A stretch of 15,194 bases of DNA from Thioalkalivibrio sp. (GTDB lineage: Bacteria; Pseudomonadota; Gammaproteobacteria; Ectothiorhodospirales; Ectothiorhodospiraceae), in contig SKOF01000074.1 of assembly GCA_007120155.1 (NCBI GenBank), forward strand, positions 1 to 15,194, in the 5' to 3' direction. The notes beneath the pieces were generated by a model. It saw only the letters and a list, made by a program, of their open reading frames with translations, was not told the DNA's origin and did not search any database. A program made the translations under genes and the position numbers. Of the stretch, positions 1 to 6,885 are shown in pieces (within the stretch, counting starts at the first letter, position 1; each line of letters opens with the position of its first letter).

Positions 1-30
1 CGCATCAAGGAAGACATCAAGCAGTCCTGA
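1..30 (+). CDS. 3' end of an upstream gene (fragment, unidentified)
   Basis: The first 30 bases read in frame as RIKEDIKQS followed by TGA at 28-30, and a very strong hairpin starts one base later. That position suits the C-terminus of a gene entering from the left edge. Nine residues are too few to identify the product, and the frame choice rests only on the stop codon next to the hairpin. Confidence 0.4.
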   Translation, partial: RIKEDIKQS

Positions 31-31
31 G

Positions 32-100
32 CCCGAGCCTGAACGCAAGAAGGCGTGCCACGGTTGTACCGTGGCACGCCTTCTTGCGTTCAGGCTCGGG
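32..100. terminator. Perfect 33-bp inverted repeat with 3-nt loop
   Basis: Bases 32-64 are the exact reverse complement of bases 68-100, with a TGT loop at 65-67. The stem has no mismatch over 33 bp. It begins directly after the presumed stop codon at 28-30, so it probably ends or protects the 3' end of the upstream transcript. No T tract follows (the next bases are GATTCAAAG), so it is not a textbook intrinsic terminator. It could instead stabilise mRNA or work in both directions. Confidence 0.6.
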
Positions 101-181
101 GATTCAAAGTTCAAGATTCAAGATTCAAAGTGGGGTACCCTCACGCCTTGAACTTTGAATCTTGAATTTTGAATCTTGAAC
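101..181. repeat. AT-rich TTGAATCTT-type inverted/direct repeat
   Basis: The left part (101-130) contains several copies of a TTCAAGA/TTCAAAG unit. After a GC-richer spacer (131-147), the right part (148-181) carries the complementary TTGAATCTTGAA units. About 22 bp, near 109-130 and 152-173, can pair with few mismatches. The block ends just before the start of the next gene and stands out in base composition. It resembles dispersed intergenic repeats of short TTCAAGATTCAAA units, but dispersal cannot be seen from one window. Confidence 0.55.
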
Positions 182-193
182 CTCGAATTGCTC

Positions 194-1933
194 ATGTCCC
201 GCATCCTCCTGCTGATCCTCTGCCTGACCCTGGCGCCCCTCGCCGGTGCCGATCCCGTGGCGCAAGAGGCCATGTCCCTGGCCCGGCTGGGCGCGGCCGA
301 TCTTGCCCTCGCAACACTGGATCGTCAGCCGCCGGACCGCCTCGCCCATCCGGAGCGCTGGATGGCGCGGGAACGCGCGCGGCTGGAGATCCTCGGCATG
401 GAGGCCCGCTGGGAGGCTGTGGCGGATCGTGCCGCCCGTCTGCCGGCGGGTCTGCCCCATGATTTTCTCATCTGGGCCCGCACCCGTCAGGCCCACGCCC
501 TGCTTGCGCTGGAACGCCCGGGGGAAGCGCGTGAACTGCTCAGGGACCTCATCTGGTTCTCCGGCGATGCCGTCTCTTCGGCCTGGCTCGATGCCTGGCG
601 GCGCATGCTGGCCGAGAGCTACCAGGCCGATGACATGCCGGCCGACGCCTTGTCCACCCTGCGCCGCCTGCGCCAGGACCGGGGTGACGAGGCGGAAATC
701 CCCCTGCCGCTGGAGGCGCGCATCCTGATGGATCAGGCGCGCGACGCCGAGGCCGCCCGACTCCTCCAGGGGGCCACGGCGCCGGAGGCCCGTGCCCTGC
801 GCGCCCTGGCCATGTATCGGGCCGGACTGGAGTCACCCGATGCCCTGATCGCCGCCATGCAGACCGCGGCCGCCAGTGACGGGCTCGACGGGGAGGCGCG
901 CGCCCGCTACCTGGCGGTGGCCGCCCTGGTGTCGGACAACGGCGAGGACCCGGCGGGTCGGGCCGCTGCGCTGGAGGCTGCCATGGCGCATCAGGGCCGA
1001 GTGCCTACGGGTGACCGGTATTTCCGATTGCCGCCGGATGCCCTCTGGGAGGCATACCTGATCCTGGGCGAGGCGGCCGGCAATGAACGACACCTGCTGA
1101 TCGGTGATGACGAGGCCTGGTTCGCGGCCGTCGATAAACTGGCGGCGCCCCATGCCGTCACGGCACGTGGCCTGCTGAGCGTGGTGGCACTGCGTGGGCA
1201 GGATGCCGCAGCCCGGGAAACCGCCCATCGCCGGCTGGGAGAGAGCCTGCTGGAGGAGACCGGAGGTGCGGACCTGGTGGATGCGCTCTATCTGGCCGGT
1301 CCGCGCTTCGATTCCCCGGAACGGGTTCCCGCGGCGGTGCGGCACCTGCTCGCGGAACATGCCCTGGGGCGCGGTGACCTCGATACCGCGTCGGCCCTCA
1401 TGGCGGATCTGGCCTCTCCGCCGGAGGGCGTCGATCGTTTCGAGTGGGGGCTGCGCCGGTCGAGGCTGCTGATCCTCGGCGGGCAGGAGGAGGCGGGTAT
1501 CGACGGGCTGTACGACCTGCTTTCCGCCGTGCGCCGCCTGGAATCCGAGGCTGCCGACCGGTTCATGCAGGTGCTGTTCGATCTGCAGACCGTGCGGCGA
1601 CACGATGCGGCGATTCATCTGTTCCGTGCAGTCGCCACCCGGCTCGAGGACCCGCGGCAGCTCCGGGAGGTGCTCTACTGGGAGGCCGATTCCCACAAGG
1701 CCCTCGGAGATCATGAAGAGGCCGCGCGCCTGTATCTCCGGTCGGCGTCCATGGGGCCGGGCGTCTCCGATCCCTGGGGCATGACCGCACGCTTCCAGGC
1801 GGCGGAGGCACTGGCCGGGGCCGGGCTCGTCTCGGACGCCCGGGCGCTCTACGCCGGGCTCCTCCGGGTCACCCGCGAACAGGAGCGCCGCGTGGTGCTG
1901 CGTCAGCGCCTGCAGGAACTGGAGCTCCGGTAG
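194..1933 (+). CDS. Exported TPR-like helical-repeat protein
   Basis: This protein of about 579 residues has no recognised catalytic motif. I chose ATG 194 because it gives a clean signal peptide (MSRILLLILCLTLAPLAGA, cleavage after residue 19). An in-frame TTG at 176 would add six residues, and no convincing Shine-Dalgarno precedes either start. The rest is rich in Ala, Leu, Arg and Glu, arranged as paired amphipathic helices. The C-terminal part (about residues 490-579) has TPR-like pairs such as ALGDHEEAARLYLRSA and AGLVSDARALYAGLL. It is therefore likely a periplasmic or outer-membrane-associated scaffold that binds partner proteins or a polymer. No partner gene lies next to it; the following gene is a DNA-repair protein. 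The helical-repeat class is fairly secure; the role is unknown. Confidence 0.7.
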   Translation: MSRILLLILCLTLAPLAGADPVAQEAMSLARLGAADLALATLDRQPPDRLAHPERWMARERARLEILGMEARWEAVADRAARLPAGLPHDFLIWARTRQAHALLALERPGEARELLRDLIWFSGDAVSSAWLDAWRRMLAESYQADDMPADALSTLRRLRQDRGDEAEIPLPLEARILMDQARDAEAARLLQGATAPEARALRALAMYRAGLESPDALIAAMQTAAASDGLDGEARARYLAVAALVSDNGEDPAGRAAALEAAMAHQGRVPTGDRYFRLPPDALWEAYLILGEAAGNERHLLIGDDEAWFAAVDKLAAPHAVTARGLLSVVALRGQDAAARETAHRRLGESLLEETGGADLVDALYLAGPRFDSPERVPAAVRHLLAEHALGRGDLDTASALMADLASPPEGVDRFEWGLRRSRLLILGGQEEAGIDGLYDLLSAVRRLESEAADRFMQVLFDLQTVRRHDAAIHLFRAVATRLEDPRQLREVLYWEADSHKALGDHEEAARLYLRSASMGPGVSDPWGMTARFQAAEALAGAGLVSDARALYAGLLRVTREQERRVVLRQRLQELELR

Positions 1934-1975
1934 CTGCTGCCATCGCGCAATGGCGATTGCGGTGCCTGCGCGGCG

Positions 1976-1997
1976 CTCCGGCGCGGTTGCGCCGGAG
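1976..1997. terminator. 9-bp GC hairpin between the TPR-like gene and ogt
   Basis: CTCCGGCGC (1976-1984) and GCGCCGGAG (1989-1997) are exact reverse complements around a GGTT loop. The hairpin lies 43 bases after the stop of the upstream gene. No T tract follows, so it may be only a weak or Rho-assisted terminator. Confidence 0.35.
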
Positions 1998-2066
1998 AGA
2001 TCGTGGCTGGCGGCCCTGCCGGGCATGGACTACAGTGACCGGACATCCCCGTCAGTGTGCGCCGTC

Positions 2067-2549
2067 ATGGACCATGATGCCGTGATCCCGAGTCCCGTGG
2101 GCCGTCTAGGCATTCGTTGCCGGGAGGGTCGTCTGCGGTCACTGGAATTCCTTCCCGAATCCGTCCCCCTGCGCCGGCCCGGCGGTCTGGCCGCCGAGGT
2201 GGCGCACCAGCTCGATCGTTATTTCACGGACCCCGCGTTTCGCTTCGACCTTCCCCTGGATCCCGACGGCACGCCCTTTCAGCGCAGGGTGTGGGCCGGC
2301 CTCGCTGCCATCCCCAGCGGCGAACGGCGCAGCTACGGCGATCTGGCACGCGAACTCGGTTCCGGTGCGCGCGCGGTGGGGGGCGCCTGTGCGCGGAATC
2401 CGCTGGTCATCGTGGTCCCCTGCCACCGGGTGGTGCCGGCCTCGGGCGGTACCGGAGGATATGGCGGCAGAACACGCGGGGCGCCGGTGGCCGTCAAGGC
2501 GTGGCTGCTGGCACACGAGCAAGGGGAGGAGGCCGCCCGTGATTCGTAA
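2067..2549 (+). CDS. ogt: Methylated-DNA--protein-cysteine S-methyltransferase (Ogt/MGMT family)
   Basis: This protein repairs O6-alkylguanine (and O4-alkylthymine) in DNA by irreversible transfer of the alkyl group to its own cysteine. From ATG 2067 it has 160 residues, close to the usual 160-175. The N-terminal domain begins SPVGRLGIRC. The C-terminal DNA-binding and catalytic part starts at GTPFQRRVW (residues 68-76). It continues with the IPSGERRSYGDLA helix (82-94) and RAVGGACARNP (102-112), then the active-site VVPCHRVV with nucleophile Cys119, and GGYGG. The reading frame is open upstream to 1950, but the translation before residue MDHDAV does not match the family and is probably untranslated. 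No Ada-type regulatory domain is present. The family assignment is firm; Ogt versus a generic MGMT name is less so. Confidence 0.92.
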   Translation: MDHDAVIPSPVGRLGIRCREGRLRSLEFLPESVPLRRPGGLAAEVAHQLDRYFTDPAFRFDLPLDPDGTPFQRRVWAGLAAIPSGERRSYGDLARELGSGARAVGGACARNPLVIVVPCHRVVPASGGTGGYGGRTRGAPVAVKAWLLAHEQGEEAARDS

Positions 2550-2694
2550 CCCGGGTGGTGGCGCCCGAGTTCCCGCGACGCACGTGCCGCGATGCGAATT
2601 GTGTACCTGGAATGCGTTTGTGGCCGGGAGGACGGTATCGAAGTTGTGCTGATTTCCGAATGCGCCAAGGCCTGTGGGGCGTGTTCTCCGGGGT
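2550..2694. other. Gene-free stretch before the soxA1 promoter block
   Basis: Together with the promoter block and leader that follow, the gap between ogt and soxA1 is about 518 bases. In this first part I see no convincing gene, RNA gene or strong terminator. Short open frames run through it on both strands but lack ribosome sites or family resemblance. Confidence 0.5.
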
Positions 2695-2759
2695 GCATTA
2701 ATATAAGAAAGTACTGTTATTTTTCTGTTCCTTGACAATCCACAGGCCCTTTATCAGGC
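2695..2759 (+). promoter_or_regulatory. Promoter-like block upstream of soxAX pair 1
   Basis: The block contains GCATTA (2695-2700), then a 25-base run at 2714-2738 that is identical to 4940-4964 upstream of pair 2. The run includes the T-rich CTGTTATTTTTCTGTTCC and ends in TTGACAA, a perfect -35 hexamer (2732-2737). CTTTATCAGGC (2749-2759) is also shared, but it lies 5 bases closer to TTGACA than in copy 2. No strong -10 box sits at 17 bp here. The block may therefore combine a sigma-70 -35 element and UP-like T tract with an activator site. Confidence 0.55.
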
Positions 2760-3067
2760 TATATCCCCAGTTTCGGGTGGGGGTTCAGGGAGCTTCGCGC
2801 ACCCGAGGCTATTACAATAAAACCATCGCTTTGGGAGGTTGGTATGCAAGAAAGGGCCAGGTCCGCGTGAGCGGTGACGCCACGTTGCGGTCCGGTCCGC
2901 CCGTTAGTGAAATCACTTCCGTATTTGCCTTTACACAGTGGTCAATCTGACCCGAGTGCCCGTCCCGGGCTTGCCTCAAGGGGATCCGGCCCAACCACCA
3001 GAGGGACGGCGCCTCGGGCGGTGTTTACCGCCACAATTGGTAGTCATTATCTATGATGGAGGTTTCA
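2760..3067 (+). other. Long 5' leader of soxAX pair 1
   Basis: About 330 bases separate the end of the TTGACAA block from the soxA1 start. The region has a 6-bp hairpin, GGCGGT/ACCGCC (3017-3032, GTTT loop), close to the start. It also has a nine-codon mini-ORF at 2844-2870 with a strong Shine-Dalgarno, GGGAGG at 2833-2838. Short stretches match the leader of pair 2, for example around GAGGTTGGTATGCAAGAAA and the last 35 bases before soxA. No known riboswitch was recognised. Confidence 0.35.
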
Positions 3068-3916
3068 ATGATTAGAAAAACCTTGCTGGCGCTGCCAGTG
3101 GCCCTTGCCGTCGGGGTCACGGCCCACGCGGATCATATGGCCGAGAATCCGGCCGATATCCTCAGGTCGGTGATCAGTGAAGTCCCTGACTCACCCTATC
3201 TGACCCAGAGCCAACAGAACCTCATGATGATGGAGGACAACCCGAACCTGTGGACCGTGGAGGATGGCAAGGAGCTGTTCTATGCGGCACGCGGCCCGAA
3301 CAATGTTTCCCTCGAGACCTGCGATTTCGGCAAGGGTCCCGGCGTGCTGGAGGGTGCCTACGCCGCGATGCCCCGTTACTTCGAGGATACCGGCAGGGTC
3401 ATGGATCTGGAGAGCCGCCTGGTGCACTGCATGCAGACCATCCAGGGTTTCGCCTCCGACGATCCGGCGGTTCGCCAGCGTCATGGCTCCAACTCCGACC
3501 ACATGAAGCTGCAGAGCTATATCGCCTCCCATTCCAACGGTATGGCGTGGAACCCGCCGCTGGATCACCCCATGGAAAAGGCCATGCGTGATGCGGGCGA
3601 GGTCATGTTCTATCGCCGGGCGGGCTCTCTGGACATGAGCTGCCAGACCTGCCATGCGGCCACCGGCAAGCAGATCCGTGCCTCGGTCCTGCCCAACGCC
3701 ATGGTTCCGCAGGAATGGACAAAGGCGATCTCCTGGCCGGCCTTCCGTGTGGGCCACCAGAACTCGCGTTCCAGCCAGCACCGCGTGCGCGGTTGCTACT
3801 GGCAGATGCGCCAGGGCCAGATCGTCGCGGGCAGTGACGCTTCGATCGCGCTGATCTCCTACTGGACCGACCTGGCACGTGGTCAGCCCGCCATCCTGCC
3901 CGACCTGAAGCGCTGA
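3068..3916 (+). CDS. soxA: SoxA, monoheme thiosulfate-oxidising cytochrome subunit (copy 1)
   Basis: SoxA is the catalytic subunit of the periplasmic SoxAX cytochrome, which attaches thiosulfate to the SoxY carrier cysteine. ATG 3068 follows GGAGG (3058-3062) by 5 bases; an in-frame ATG at 3053 overlaps that site and is less likely. The 282-residue protein has a signal peptide ending AHA (cleavage after residue 21). It also has the SoxA signature around RGPNNVSLETCDFGKGPG (residues 75-92) and PRYFEDTGRVMDLESRL. The single heme site is CQTCH (192-196), and HRVRGCYWQMR holds Cys243, the expected persulfidated heme ligand. Cys85 and Cys121 sit where diheme SoxA has its first heme and probably form a disulfide, making this type II (one-heme) SoxA. 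It is followed 30 bases later by soxX1, presumably in the same transcript. Confidence 0.92.
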   Translation: MIRKTLLALPVALAVGVTAHADHMAENPADILRSVISEVPDSPYLTQSQQNLMMMEDNPNLWTVEDGKELFYAARGPNNVSLETCDFGKGPGVLEGAYAAMPRYFEDTGRVMDLESRLVHCMQTIQGFASDDPAVRQRHGSNSDHMKLQSYIASHSNGMAWNPPLDHPMEKAMRDAGEVMFYRRAGSLDMSCQTCHAATGKQIRASVLPNAMVPQEWTKAISWPAFRVGHQNSRSSQHRVRGCYWQMRQGQIVAGSDASIALISYWTDLARGQPAILPDLKR

Positions 3917-3946
3917 TCCCGGACGCACAGCTTAGGAGACTCGATT

Positions 3947-4642
3947 ATGATGTTGAAGAAAAAGACCCGTTTCGCGGCCGGGCTCGCCGCACTCGCATCC
4001 ATCCTTCTGATCGCGGGCGGTTGTGCCGCCACCGATGCCGGGGACCCCGGGAAGGCGGACTATACGAAGATGAGCGCCGAGGAACTTGCCGAGCACCTGA
4101 TCTTCGCGCAGGGTGGTTTCCGTCTCGATCAGGAGACACAGGAAGGCGGTACGGTCCGTGATCGCCAGACCCAGGACGCCATGCAGAAGGTGTGTTCCGA
4201 GAGCCGGAACCAGCCGTCGCCGGAGCAGGCCGGTCAGATCATCGCCGATGCCCGTGCCTCCATCCAGTATCCCGACGGCGGCATCCGCCTGGGTGACTGG
4301 CAGAAAGGCGGGGAGCTGTCCTGGTCCGGGTTCGGTTTCCGGGTGGGACACAACGTGGACAACCACAGCCAGCGTGATGTCGGCGGCAACTGCTACAACT
4401 GCCACACCATGGATCCGGCCCGTCCCGGCGGCAACCTGGGCCCGAGCCTCACCGGCTACGGCAAGCAGCGGGGCAACAACGAGGCCACCCGTCGCTTTGT
4501 CTACGAGATGATCTACAACGCCCACGCCTATTTCCCGTGCACCGCCATGCCGCGGATGGGCGCCAACGGTCTGCTGAGCGAGGATGCGATCGCGGACATC
4601 ATGGCTTACGTGCTTCACCCGGATTCGCCGGTGAACCAGTAA
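3947..4642 (+). CDS. soxX: SoxX, monoheme cytochrome c subunit, predicted lipoprotein (copy 1)
   Basis: SoxX is the electron-accepting partner of SoxA. The 231-residue protein starts at ATG 3947, 8 bases after AGGAG (3934-3938). Its signal peptide ends in LLIAGGC with Cys26 as a likely lipidation site. The -3 residue is Ala, so the lipobox is acceptable but not ideal, and Ala follows the Cys, which suits outer-membrane sorting. The heme site is CYNCH (149-153). GPSLTGYG follows, then the methionine-ligand motif PCTAMPRMG (Met201). The protein ends in PDSPVN, typical of type II SoxX. Cys83 (KVCSESRNQ) and Cys198 are conserved in all three copies and may form a disulfide. The gene pairs with soxA1 and precedes a strong terminator. 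Confidence 0.9.
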   Translation: MMLKKKTRFAAGLAALASILLIAGGCAATDAGDPGKADYTKMSAEELAEHLIFAQGGFRLDQETQEGGTVRDRQTQDAMQKVCSESRNQPSPEQAGQIIADARASIQYPDGGIRLGDWQKGGELSWSGFGFRVGHNVDNHSQRDVGGNCYNCHTMDPARPGGNLGPSLTGYGKQRGNNEATRRFVYEMIYNAHAYFPCTAMPRMGANGLLSEDAIADIMAYVLHPDSPVNQ

Positions 4643-4685
4643 GCGTTCCGGTGCATTCGGCACCGTAGTCAGCAGTACGTCATTG

Positions 4686-4720
4686 AAGGCCACCGGCGGC
4701 AACGCCGGTGGCCTTTTTTT
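4686..4720 (+). terminator. Intrinsic terminator after soxAX pair 1
   Basis: AAGGCCACCGGCG (4686-4698) and its complement (4703-4715) form a 13-bp stem around a GCAA loop, followed directly by a T run to 4720. It lies 44 bases after the soxX1 stop. The same hairpin recurs after pair 2. Confidence 0.9.
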
Positions 4721-4926
4721 CGCTCCACAGCCGGTCATTCCCGCCCTCGTGCGGGCGTCTCCCCCCGGTGCATCCGGGGCCATGGGTCGGGTGTCCGGGC
4801 AAGCTCCTGCCCGTAAACCGGGAGGCACCGTCAACCGCCCCCGATCGGTAATTCCGGCCCCCGCCCCCGGGGAAACCTGCGCCGATCACGGCAACCTCCC
4901 TCCGGTTCGGATCCCGCACGCCGTGC
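4721..4926. other. Gene-free spacer between terminator 1 and the pair-2 promoter block
   Basis: No gene is supported here. Small palindromes are present: CCCCGG/CCGGGG near 4765-4780, CGGGCA/TGCCCG near 4796-4813, and CGCACG-C-CGTGCG (4915-4927) just before the promoter block. None matches a recognised operator. Confidence 0.4.
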
Positions 4927-4990
4927 GCATTAGAAGATCCTGTTATTTTTCTGTTCCTTGACAAGGCATCCCCCATGCGCTTTATCAGGC
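4927..4990 (+). promoter_or_regulatory. Promoter-like block upstream of soxAX pair 2
   Basis: GCATTA (4927-4932), the identical 25-base run (4940-4964) with TTGACA at 4958-4963, and CTTTATCAGGC (4980-4990) repeat the order seen upstream of pair 1. Here TTTATC (4981-4986) falls exactly 17 bases after TTGACA and could be a weak -10 box. The spacer sequences differ from copy 1, so the conserved pieces look selected rather than merely recently copied. Confidence 0.55.
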
Positions 4991-5275
4991 GGATGTGACC
5001 ATCTTTGCGTAGCGAGTCCGGGCGGGTCCCGTTCAAGGCGCGTGTCCGTGAGGCTGGTCTGCAGGAGAGGCCGATGTCAGCGATGGCGGGGCTTCGGATT
5101 GTGCGATTGCGCCGCCTGTTGGAACGCCCCCCAACCGTTGTCCTGACAGTCGTGGGTCATGGCCCGAGCCCCGCTCCAGACAGTTGGCCGGCGGGCGACT
5201 GTCCGACATCAGGGACGGTGTCTCTGGCTATTCAGAATGCCATGATCGAAGTCATTTTCTATGGTGGAGGTTCCC
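4991..5275 (+). other. Long 5' leader of soxAX pair 2
   Basis: About 311 bases lie between the TTGACAA block and the soxA2 start, nearly the same length as the leader of pair 1. Patches match that leader: GAGGCTGGTCTGCAGGAGA (5050-5068) against GAGGTTGGTATGCAAGAAA, and a run ending in TCTATGxTGGAGGTT before the start. The pair-1 mini-ORF start is CTG here (5059-5061), so that short peptide is not kept. Confidence 0.35.
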
Positions 5276-6124
5276 ATGATCAGACCAATGTTACTGGCGT
5301 TGCCCTTGGCCCTTGCCGTCGGGGTCACGGCCCACGCGGATCATTTGAAGGAGAATCCCGTTGATGTCCTGATGCGGGTGATCGAAGAGGTACCCGATTC
5401 GCCATATCTCCTCCAGAGTGAGCAGAACCTCATGATGATGGAGGACAACCCGAACCTGTGGACCGTGGAGGATGGCAAGGATCTGTTCTATGCGGCCCGC
5501 GGCCCGAACAACGTCTCCCTGGAGACCTGCGATTTCGGCAAGGGGCCCGGCGAGTTGGAAGGGGCCTATGCCGAGATGCCCCGCTATTTCGAGGATACCG
5601 GCCGGGTCATGGACCTGGAGGCCCGTCTGGTGCACTGCATGATGGAGATCCAGGGTTTTGCGGCTGACGATCCGGCGGTTCGCCAGCGCCACGGTTCCGG
5701 CTCCGACCATATGAAGCTGCAGAGCTATATCGCGTCCTGGTCCAACGGGATTCCCTGGAATCCGCCTATGGACCATCCCCTGGAGCGCGCCATGCGTGAC
5801 GCCGGAGAGTACATTTTTTACCGCCGTGCCGGTTCCCTGGACATGAGCTGCCAGACCTGTCATTACGAGACCGGCAAGCGGATCCGTGCCTCGGTGCTGC
5901 CCAACTCCCGTGTCCCGCAGGAGTGGACCAAGGCGATCTCCTGGCCGGCCTTCCGCGTGGGTCATGACCATTCGCGCAGCAGCCAGCACCGCATACGCGG
6001 CTGCTACTGGCAGATGCGTCAGGCGGGACCGGTCGCGGGTTCCGACGGCACCATCGCGCTCATTTCCTTCTGGACCGATCTGGCACGTGGTCAGCCGGCC
6101 ATCCTGCCCGACATGAAGCGCTGA
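5276..6124 (+). CDS. soxA: SoxA, monoheme thiosulfate-oxidising cytochrome subunit (copy 2)
   Basis: This is a 282-residue SoxA, by eye about 85% identical to copy 1 and colinear without gaps. ATG 5276 is 5 bases after GGAGG (5266-5270); the in-frame ATG at 5261 precedes the ribosome site. The signal peptide ends in AHA (residue 21). CQTCH (192-196) binds the single heme, HRIRGCYWQMR supplies Cys243, and Cys85/Cys121 mark the one-heme type II form. Differences from copy 1 cluster just after the heme (CHYETGKR versus CHAATGKQ), at GHDHSRSS versus GHQNSRSS, and after the ligand cysteine (QAGPVAG versus QGQIVAG). These sites lie near the presumed substrate and heme pocket, so the copies may have different partners or properties (inference). 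soxX2 begins 28 bases after the stop. Confidence 0.92.
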   Translation: MIRPMLLALPLALAVGVTAHADHLKENPVDVLMRVIEEVPDSPYLLQSEQNLMMMEDNPNLWTVEDGKDLFYAARGPNNVSLETCDFGKGPGELEGAYAEMPRYFEDTGRVMDLEARLVHCMMEIQGFAADDPAVRQRHGSGSDHMKLQSYIASWSNGIPWNPPMDHPLERAMRDAGEYIFYRRAGSLDMSCQTCHYETGKRIRASVLPNSRVPQEWTKAISWPAFRVGHDHSRSSQHRIRGCYWQMRQAGPVAGSDGTIALISFWTDLARGQPAILPDMKR

Positions 6125-6152
6125 TCCCGGACGCAGAGCGAGGAGAATCGAG

Positions 6153-6848
6153 ATGATGTTAAACATAAAGACCCGAAACGCGGCCGGGCTTGCCGCACTC
6201 GCATCCGTTGCGTTGATCGTGGGGGCCTGCGCCGCCGTCGATTATGGCGAATCCGGCAAAGTGGATTACACGAAGATGAGCGCCGAGGAACTGGGCGAGT
6301 ATCTTGTGATGGAATCCGGCAGCTGGAACATGGACCAGGAGGTTCAGGAAGGCGGCACGGCGCGTGATCGCATGACCCAGGACGCCATGCAGAAGGTGTG
6401 TTCCGAGACTCGCAACCAGCCGTCACCCGAGCAGGCCGGGCAGATCATCGCCGATGCACGCGCCTCCATCCAGTACCCTGAAGGCGGCATCCGCCTGGGC
6501 GACTGGAGAAACGGCCGCGACCTGTCCTGGGGGGGCTTCGGTTTCCGCATTGTGCACAATCCCGATGACCACAGCCTGCGTGAGCCGAGCGGGAACTGTT
6601 ACAACTGTCACACCATGGATCCCGCACGCCCGGGCGGCAACCTGGGCCCCAGCCTCACCGGCTACGGCGCACAGCGGGGCAACAACGAGGCCACCCGCCG
6701 CTTTGTCTACGAGATGATCTACAACCCGCACGCCTATTTCCCCTGCACCGCCATGCCGCGGATGGGCGCCAAGAACCTGCTGAGCGAGCAGGCGATCGCG
6801 GACATCATGGCGTATGTGCTTCATCCGGACTCTCCGGTGAACCGGTAA
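6153..6848 (+). CDS. soxX: SoxX, monoheme cytochrome c subunit, predicted lipoprotein (copy 2)
   Basis: This 231-residue protein is about 80% identical to copy 1 by eye, without gaps. ATG 6153 follows AGGAG (6141-6145) by 7 bases. The signal peptide ends LIVGAC, a better lipobox than copy 1, with Cys26 followed by Ala, so an outer-membrane lipoprotein is predicted. CYNCH (149-153) binds heme, Met201 in CTAMPRMG is the expected sixth ligand, and Cys83/Cys198 are kept. The most variable part is the mature N-terminal stretch (residues 27-63), which may act as a tether between lipid anchor and cytochrome domain. The heme domain from GNCYNCH to PDSPVN is nearly unchanged. It is paired with soxA2 and followed by a copy of the pair-1 terminator hairpin. 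Confidence 0.9.
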   Translation: MMLNIKTRNAAGLAALASVALIVGACAAVDYGESGKVDYTKMSAEELGEYLVMESGSWNMDQEVQEGGTARDRMTQDAMQKVCSETRNQPSPEQAGQIIADARASIQYPEGGIRLGDWRNGRDLSWGGFGFRIVHNPDDHSLREPSGNCYNCHTMDPARPGGNLGPSLTGYGAQRGNNEATRRFVYEMIYNPHAYFPCTAMPRMGAKNLLSEQAIADIMAYVLHPDSPVNR

Positions 6849-6885
6849 GGGTCAGGGGAGGCCACCGAAGGCTGATGTCACCCTT

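Noticed and set aside
833..2026. A 397-residue minus-strand open frame opposite the TPR-like gene and the gap before ogt
   Set aside because: No ribosome site or domain is visible, and the plus-strand frame has a signal peptide and coherent helical repeats.
1950..2066. An N-terminal extension of Ogt
   Set aside because: The extra 39 residues do not resemble the family, and the region holds a hairpin and non-coding-like sequence. The start at 2067 gives the usual length.
2732..2950. A 72-residue open frame in the soxA1 leader
   Set aside because: It starts inside the TTGACA promoter-like block, lacks a ribosome site and is not kept in leader 2.
5005..5364. A 119-residue open frame running from leader 2 into soxA2 in another frame
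   Set aside because: It overlaps the true soxA2 start, and its translation over the shared part is only a frame-shifted SoxA. No equivalent exists in leader 1.
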